Part shown: positions 6,739 through 10,388 of the stretch, piece after piece
Numbering within the stretch: position 1 is the first letter of the stretch
How the letters are laid out: each line of letters begins with the position of its first letter
Assembly (NCBI GenBank): GCA_021731425.1
Contig: JAKFXJ010000103.1
Location: 1-10,388, forward strand
Reading direction: 5' to 3'
Origin: Limnohabitans sp.
GTDB lineage: Bacteria; Pseudomonadota; Gammaproteobacteria; Burkholderiales; Burkholderiaceae_C
DNA length: 10,388 bases
Notes under the pieces: generated by a model
Database searches by the model: none
Told to the model about the DNA's origin: nothing
Seen by the model: the letters and a program-made list of their open reading frames with translations, nothing else
Position numbers and translations under genes: made by a program

Positions 6739-6766
6739 TTAACCGACCGAGCGGTTGGTTTATCAT
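6739..6766 (+). promoter_or_regulatory. Probable dctP promoter
   Basis: TTAACC at 6739-6744 (four of six matches to TTGACA) and TATCAT at 6761-6766 (five of six matches to TATAAT) are separated by 16 bases. Transcription would start near 6773, leaving a leader of about 25 bases that contains GGAGA (6786-6790), 7 bases before the dctP ATG at 6798. A TetR-type operator fills the spacer. Inferred from sequence pattern only. Confidence 0.5.
6741..6760. promoter_or_regulatory. TetR-type operator upstream of dctP
   Basis: AACCGACCG-AG-CGGTTGGTT is a 20-bp inverted repeat with 8 of 10 matching pairs; one mismatch is G opposite T and the other is the central AG. The ACCGACCGnnCGGT core resembles operators of several TetR-family repressors of catabolic genes. 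It lies exactly between the -35 and -10 boxes, the usual position for a repressor. No TetR gene is in the window, so the regulator must be encoded elsewhere. Confidence 0.6.
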
Positions 6767-6797
6767 CAATTTTTTAACCCAAGTTGGAGACAAGTCG

Positions 6798-7832
6798 ATG
6801 AAGAAATTCCTGCAACAAACGGCCCTGGCCGCAGGCTTGATGGCCATTGGTTTTGGCGTCCACGCCCAGACCATCACGCTGAAGGTGCACCACTTTTTGG
6901 GACCACAGTCCATCCAGCACACCACCATGCTGGGCGACTGGTGCAAAAACATCGCCAAAGACTCCAACAACCGCTTGCAGTGCCAGATCTTCCCGGCCAT
7001 GCAGCTGGGCGGCACCCCACCGCAGCTGTATGACCAAGCCAAAGACGGTGTGGCCGACGTGGTCTGGACCGTGGCCGGTTACTCGGCTGGCCGTTTTGCC
7101 AAGACCCAAGTGTTTGAGCTGCCCTTCACCATGACCAATGCCGGTGCCACCAGCCGCGCCGCATGGGACTTCGTGCAAAAACATGCCATGGATGAGCACA
7201 AAGACGTGAAACTGCTGGCTGTGCATGTGCACGGCCCAGGCGTGATCTTCACCCGCGACAAGCCCATCACCAAGATGGAAGACTTCAAGGGCATGAAGAT
7301 GCGTGCCCCCACGGCCAACGTCACCAAGATGTTGGCCAAAATGGGCGCGACCCCCGTGGGCATGCCTGTGCCTCAGGTGCCTGAAGCCCTGTCCAAAGGC
7401 GTGATCGATGGCGCGGTGATTCCTTACGAAGTGGCTCCTGGCCTGAAGGTGCACGAGCTGACCAAGTTCAGCGCCGAGACCGACAAGAGCTACCCAGCCC
7501 TGTACACCACCGTGTTCGTGGTGCCCATGAACAAGGCCAAGTACGAGTCGCTGCCTGCTGACTTGAAAGCCGTGATCGACAAGAACTCTGGTCGTGAGTT
7601 CTCAGCCTTCCTGGGCAGCACGCAAGAAGGCAATGATGTGCCTGGCCGCAAGATTTTTGCCGACACCAAAACCCAGACCATCTCGGTGATCCCACCCTCT
7701 GAGTTGGCCCGCTGGAAGAAGGCCACCGACGAACAGGACAACGAGTGGGTGGATGCCATGAACAAGCGTGGCCAAAACGGTGCAGCCATGCTCAAGGATG
7801 CCCAGGACCTGATCAAGCAATACACCAAGTAA
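6798..7832 (+). CDS. dctP: TRAP transporter substrate-binding protein, DctP family
   Basis: A 344-residue periplasmic solute receptor for a TRAP transporter. The N-terminus MKKFLQQTALAAGLMAIGFG is a Sec signal peptide with likely cleavage after VHA at residue 23. DctP hallmarks include the 166-171 segment MKMRAP with R169, the arginine that usually binds the substrate carboxylate, then ATPVGMPVPQVPEALSKGVIDG. The ATG at 6798 was chosen for the signal peptide and GGAGA 7 bases upstream; the reading frame stays open upstream to 6684, but that part lacks sense as protein and covers the promoter. The genes for both membrane subunits follow. The ligand is probably an organic acid, perhaps aromatic or a keto acid related to the FAH substrate; this is inference from neighbours. 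Confidence 0.94.
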   Translation: MKKFLQQTALAAGLMAIGFGVHAQTITLKVHHFLGPQSIQHTTMLGDWCKNIAKDSNNRLQCQIFPAMQLGGTPPQLYDQAKDGVADVVWTVAGYSAGRFAKTQVFELPFTMTNAGATSRAAWDFVQKHAMDEHKDVKLLAVHVHGPGVIFTRDKPITKMEDFKGMKMRAPTANVTKMLAKMGATPVGMPVPQVPEALSKGVIDGAVIPYEVAPGLKVHELTKFSAETDKSYPALYTTVFVVPMNKAKYESLPADLKAVIDKNSGREFSAFLGSTQEGNDVPGRKIFADTKTQTISVIPPSELARWKKATDEQDNEWVDAMNKRGQNGAAMLKDAQDLIKQYTK

Positions 7833-7845
7833 AGACTTCGGTCTT
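7832..7845 (+). other. cUUCGg tetraloop hairpin at the dctP stop
   Basis: AAGAC at 7832-7836 pairs with GTCTT at 7841-7845 around TTCG, giving the extra-stable C(UUCG)G closing loop. It starts at the last base of the dctP stop codon. No T-run follows, so it is not a terminator by itself; it may protect the dctP mRNA 3' end. Hairpin is visible; role is inferred. Confidence 0.4.
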
Positions 7846-7857
7846 GATTGGCGATTC

Positions 7858-7889
7858 ATGGGGTGAGCTGCGGCCCACCCCATTTTTTT
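7858..7889 (+). terminator. Intrinsic terminator between dctP and dctQ
   Basis: ATGGGGTG (7858-7865) and CACCCCAT (7876-7883) form a perfect 8-bp stem with a 10-base loop, and the right arm runs straight into seven Ts (7883-7889). This is a standard rho-independent structure. It lies inside the dctPQM operon, so it probably acts as a leaky terminator that yields more dctP than dctQM transcript. The dctQ ribosome site begins only about 7 bases after the T-run. Confidence 0.82.
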
Positions 7890-7906
7890 GTCCCTAGGAG
7901 AAGCCC

Positions 7907-8428
7907 ATGGCAGAAGCCGTCCATGTTTTATCCACACGTCAGTACCAAGGCCTGGGCTGGGTGCTGGACCGTTTGTGCAAGCTGCTGGCGATCTTGTCGG
8001 GCTTGACCTTGTTGGCCATGGCCTTCATGTCATTGCGAAGCATCGTCGGCCGCGCTTTTTTCGATGCGCCACTGCTGGGCGACTTTGAACTGGTTCAGTT
8101 TTTGTGTGCAGGTGCCGTGGCCATGTCGCTGCCCTACACACATTGGATCTCTGGCCATGTGATCGTGGATTTCTTCACCGCCAATGCCCCGGCACGTCTC
8201 AACGCCGTGCTCGACACCTTGGCCAATTTGCTGCTGGCGTTTTTTGCTGGCTTGATCAGCTGGCGTGTGACCGTCGGTATGCTCGATTTGCGCGGCAACT
8301 TTGACGCCTCGATGCTCTTGGAAATCCCCACCTGGTGGGCCTATACCCCCTTGGTACCTTCATTTGCGCTGCTGTCCCTCACGGCCCTGTACCGCGCCGT
8401 CGAAAAAATGAAAGAGGTCCAATCATGA
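7907..8428 (+). CDS. dctQ: TRAP transporter small permease, DctQ family
   Basis: A 173-residue four-helix membrane protein, the usual size for DctQ. Hydrophobic segments lie near residues 24-44, 60-80, 98-120 and 141-163. The first loop contains GDFELVQFL (58-66) and the second helix end contains SGHVIVDFF (82-90), both frequent in the family. DctQ pairs with DctM to form the ion-driven transport unit served by DctP. The start has a good AGGAG site (7896-7900), 6 bases before the ATG at 7907. The stop overlaps the dctM start as ATGA, implying coupled translation of the two membrane subunits. Confidence 0.93.
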   Translation: MAEAVHVLSTRQYQGLGWVLDRLCKLLAILSGLTLLAMAFMSLRSIVGRAFFDAPLLGDFELVQFLCAGAVAMSLPYTHWISGHVIVDFFTANAPARLNAVLDTLANLLLAFFAGLISWRVTVGMLDLRGNFDASMLLEIPTWWAYTPLVPSFALLSLTALYRAVEKMKEVQS

Positions 8429-9741
8429 GCGGCATCGAATGGGGCAGTTTGATGTTTGTGGTCCTGCTGGGGCTGTTGGCGCTGCGGATCCACATTGGGA
8501 TGGCCATGCTGCTCACCGGCACAGTGGGCTACACCTTTGTGGCGGGCTGGGACCCGTTGATGAGTTTTTTCAAAAATGCGGCCTTTGCCCGCTATTCCAC
8601 TTACGACCTGTCGGTGGTTCCCCTGTTTCTATTGATGGGCCAATTTGCCACCCAGGGTGGTCTGTCCAAGGCTTTGTTCAAAGCGGGCAACGCCATGATC
8701 GGACACTGGCGCGGTGGCATGGCCATGGCGGCTGTGACCTCGTGTGCAGGCTTTGGGGCCATTTGCGGCTCCTCACTGGCTACGGCGGCCACCATGGGCC
8801 AAGTGGCGTTGCCCGAGCTTAAAGCACACAAATACTCTGAACGCCTGTCGGCTGCCGTGATCGCAGCGGGCGGCACCTTGGGCATTTTGATTCCGCCCTC
8901 GGTGCCTTTGGTGATCTACGCCATCATCACCGAACAAAACATTGCCAAGCTGTTTTTGGCGGCCTTTGTGCCCGGCATCATCGCCGCCATCGGCTACATG
9001 GTGGTGATCGGCATCATCGCCCGCGTCAGCCCCAAAGATGCCCCTCGGGGTGACCGTTTCAGCTGGGCGCAGCGCCTCACAGCCTTGGCCGAAACTTGGC
9101 CCGTCTTGTTGATTTTCATGGTGGTCATTGGCGGCATTTACGGCGGTTTCTTCACCCCGACCGAAGCCGCTTCCATCGGCACCGTGGCCACAGCCTTTGT
9201 GGCCTGGAAGTCGGGCGGCCTGCGCGGCCAAGGCTTCATGCAATGCCTGTATGGCGCAGCCGCAGGCACGGGCATGATCTTCCTGATCTTGCTGGGCGCG
9301 GATGTGCTGAACGTGTTTTTGGCGCTGACCCAAGTCAACACCGAACTGGCCAAATGGGTGGTCAGCATGGACCTGTCACCGCTGGCCGTGCTGTTCACCA
9401 TCATTGGCATCTACCTGGTGCTGGGCTGCGTGATGGACAGTTTGTCCATGCTGCTGCTGACCATTCCGATTTTCTTTCCCATCATCATGGGCATTGATTT
9501 GTGGGGCATGGACCCCGAGTCCAAAGCCATCTGGTTTGGCATATTGGCACTGATGGTTGTGGAGATTGGCCTGATCACGCCACCCGTGGGCATGAACGTG
9601 TTTATCATCAGCAGCATGACGAAAGATGTGCCAATGAAGGACATCTTCCGCTACATCATGCCCTTCCTGGCCTCTGACCTTTTACGCATCTTGCTGATCG
9701 TCTTTGTGCCCTCCGTCGTCCTATTTGTCCTGAAACTCTGA
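8425..9741 (+). CDS. dctM: TRAP transporter large permease, DctM family
   Basis: A 438-residue polytopic membrane protein of normal DctM length that carries the substrate and sodium path. Visible family motifs are VPLFLLMGQFA (65-75), GAICGSSLATAATMG (111-125), AAGGTLGILIPPSVPLVIYA (147-166), GGFFTPTEAASIG (240-252) and EIGLITPPVGMNVF (380-393), with long hydrophobic helices throughout. The two LIPPS/ITPPVG re-entrant signatures show that both inverted halves are intact. The ATG at 8425 has AGAGGT 7 bases upstream and overlaps the dctQ stop; the frame continues upstream within dctQ but that would duplicate coding and lacks DctM character. The next gene starts 2 bases after its stop. Confidence 0.95.
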   Translation: MSGIEWGSLMFVVLLGLLALRIHIGMAMLLTGTVGYTFVAGWDPLMSFFKNAAFARYSTYDLSVVPLFLLMGQFATQGGLSKALFKAGNAMIGHWRGGMAMAAVTSCAGFGAICGSSLATAATMGQVALPELKAHKYSERLSAAVIAAGGTLGILIPPSVPLVIYAIITEQNIAKLFLAAFVPGIIAAIGYMVVIGIIARVSPKDAPRGDRFSWAQRLTALAETWPVLLIFMVVIGGIYGGFFTPTEAASIGTVATAFVAWKSGGLRGQGFMQCLYGAAAGTGMIFLILLGADVLNVFLALTQVNTELAKWVVSMDLSPLAVLFTIIGIYLVLGCVMDSLSMLLLTIPIFFPIIMGIDLWGMDPESKAIWFGILALMVVEIGLITPPVGMNVFIISSMTKDVPMKDIFRYIMPFLASDLLRILLIVFVPSVVLFVLKL

Positions 9742-9743
9742 CC

Positions 9744-10292
9744 ATGTACTCACGAGAAGCCATTCGACATTGCCGCCAGTGCGGTGCTTCGGTGGCTTAC
9801 CGTTTGCCCGACGACGGCGACACCAAGCAGCGGGCCATCTGCACCGCCTGCCACACGGTGCACTACGAAAACCCTCTGAACGTGGTGGGCACCGTGCCCC
9901 ATTGGGGTGACCAGGTGCTGCTGTGCAAGCGCAACATCGAGCCACGCAAAGGAAAATGGACCTTGCCTGCAGGCTTCATGGAGCTGGGCGAATCCACATC
10001 ACAGGGCGCGGCCCGAGAGACGACCGAAGAAGCCGGGGCCCAATTCATCATGGAAGACCTGCTCACCGTGATGAGCGTGCCGCGTGTGGGGCAGGTGCAC
10101 CTGTATTACCGCGCCCGTCTGACCAGCGACGTGTTTGACCCCGGGCACGAAACCATGGAAGCGCGGCTGTTCAAGGAAGACGAAATTCCTTGGAATGAAC
10201 TGGCCTTTCGCACCGTCAAGGAAACCTTGGAACACTACTTTGCCGATCGGCGTGCCGGGCGCTTCAGCACCCACGCTTTCGACATTGCGTAA
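9744..10292 (+). CDS. Zinc-ribbon Nudix hydrolase (Nudix_N_2 type)
   Basis: A 182-residue protein with an N-terminal zinc ribbon, C10-x2-C13 and C33-x2-C36, followed by YENPLNVVGTV and a Nudix domain. The Nudix box is G77 to G98: E83, R91-E92, E95-E96 with T93 at the position usually hydrophobic. Ribbon plus Nudix of this size matches the group with a Nudix N-terminal zinc-ribbon domain, which includes plant NUDT23 (FAD/ADP-ribose pyrophosphohydrolase). It probably hydrolyses a nucleoside diphosphate-linked compound, with substrate unknown. The ATG at 9744 is 2 bases after the dctM stop and has no Shine-Dalgarno sequence of its own, so it is likely coupled to dctM. A functional tie to TRAP transport is not evident. 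Confidence 0.9.
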   Translation: MYSREAIRHCRQCGASVAYRLPDDGDTKQRAICTACHTVHYENPLNVVGTVPHWGDQVLLCKRNIEPRKGKWTLPAGFMELGESTSQGAARETTEEAGAQFIMEDLLTVMSVPRVGQVHLYYRARLTSDVFDPGHETMEARLFKEDEIPWNELAFRTVKETLEHYFADRRAGRFSTHAFDIA

Positions 10293-10304
10293 AAATTTGT
10301 ATTC

Positions 10305-10327
10305 GCCTGCCCAAATGGGGCAAAGGC
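10305..10327 (+). terminator. Possible weak terminator hairpin after the Nudix gene
   Basis: TGCCC (10308-10312) pairs with GGGCA (10318-10322) around AAATG, and flanking GCC (10305-10307) can pair with GGC (10325-10327) across a two-base bulge. Only a short CTTT follows, so termination would be poor. It competes with the palindrome that starts at 10321. Weakly supported. Confidence 0.3.
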
Positions 10328-10337
10328 CTTTGATAAT
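10321..10337 (+). promoter_or_regulatory. 12-bp palindrome beside a -10-like box before the next gene
   Basis: CAAAGGCCTTTG (10321-10332) is a perfect 12-bp palindrome. It runs directly into GATAAT (10332-10337), which matches TATAAT at five of six bases. A near copy, CAAAGGCTTT, recurs at 10366-10375 just before a possible start codon. No good -35 box is seen. It could be a repressor site over a promoter for the gene that starts at the right edge. Confidence 0.35.
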
Positions 10338-10377
10338 GAGAGGTTATTTCCTCCCTCTTTCTCTTCAAAGGCTTTAC

Positions 10378-10388
10378 ATGATCAAGTC
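10378..10388 (+). CDS. Possible start of a further gene (cut by window edge)
   Basis: ATG at 10378 opens a frame reading M-I-K before the window ends. AAAGG at 10367-10371 lies 6 bases upstream, a plausible ribosome-binding site, and a -10-like GATAAT is about 40 bases upstream. Three codons cannot identify a product, so this is only a placement call. Confidence 0.4.

Noticed and set aside
6684..6797. An upstream extension of dctP
   Set aside because: The frame is open, but it covers the promoter and operator, and the true start at 6798 begins a clean signal peptide behind a GGAGA site.
6774..7454. Reverse-strand open frame of 226 codons opposite dctP
   Set aside because: Very rich in His and Gly, typical of a shadow of GC-biased coding DNA.

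Overview
This window most likely comes from a chromosome of a Betaproteobacterium in the order Burkholderiales. The gene style fits a Comamonadaceae member (Limnohabitans, Rhodoferax or Polaromonas type). The reasons are moderately high GC, tightly packed operons, a TRAP transporter beside small-molecule catabolic genes, and protein wording typical of that group. This is a judgement from reading; no database search was possible. There are 13 coding features: 11 complete genes, one gene cut by the left edge and one possible gene start at the right edge. I see no tRNA, rRNA, CRISPR array, insertion sequence or phage gene.

Region 1 (1-4900) is the downstream part of a phosphonate operon, all on the + strand. 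It contains the 3' end of the phosphonate-binding protein gene (phnD), the permease gene phnE, an iron-dependent alcohol dehydrogenase, an FAD-dependent amine oxidoreductase, phosphonoacetaldehyde hydrolase (phnX) and a Nudix hydrolase with an N-terminal DUF4743-like region. Starts and stops overlap or lie within 6 bases, so the set is probably co-transcribed and translationally coupled. No 2-aminoethylphosphonate transaminase (phnW) is visible. The likely logic is uptake of an (N-substituted) aminoethylphosphonate, oxidative deamination by the FAD enzyme to phosphonoacetaldehyde, and C-P cleavage by PhnX to acetaldehyde and phosphate. The alcohol dehydrogenase would link phosphonoacetaldehyde to its alcohol.

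Region 2 (4901-5761) holds a small antibiotic-biosynthesis-monooxygenase (ABM) fold protein on +, facing a MarR-family regulator on -.

Region 3 (5762-7832 and on to 9741) starts at the divergent marR/fah promoter region. A fumarylacetoacetate-hydrolase-family acylpyruvase gene follows and ends in a strong 13-bp inverted repeat. After a 252-base regulatory stretch comes a complete TRAP transporter, dctP-dctQ-dctM. That stretch carries a clear 20-bp TetR-type operator inside a promoter. A textbook intrinsic terminator lies between dctP and dctQ, which would make the periplasmic binding protein more abundant than the membrane subunits.

Region 4 (9744-10388) is a zinc-ribbon Nudix hydrolase coupled to dctM. 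Its 3' flank has a 12-bp perfect palindrome and a -10-like box ahead of what may be the first codons of another gene.

Nothing here is a plainly new system. The most interesting parts are the phnW-less phosphonate operon with its extra dehydrogenase and Nudix gene, and the cis-regulatory structures around dctP.
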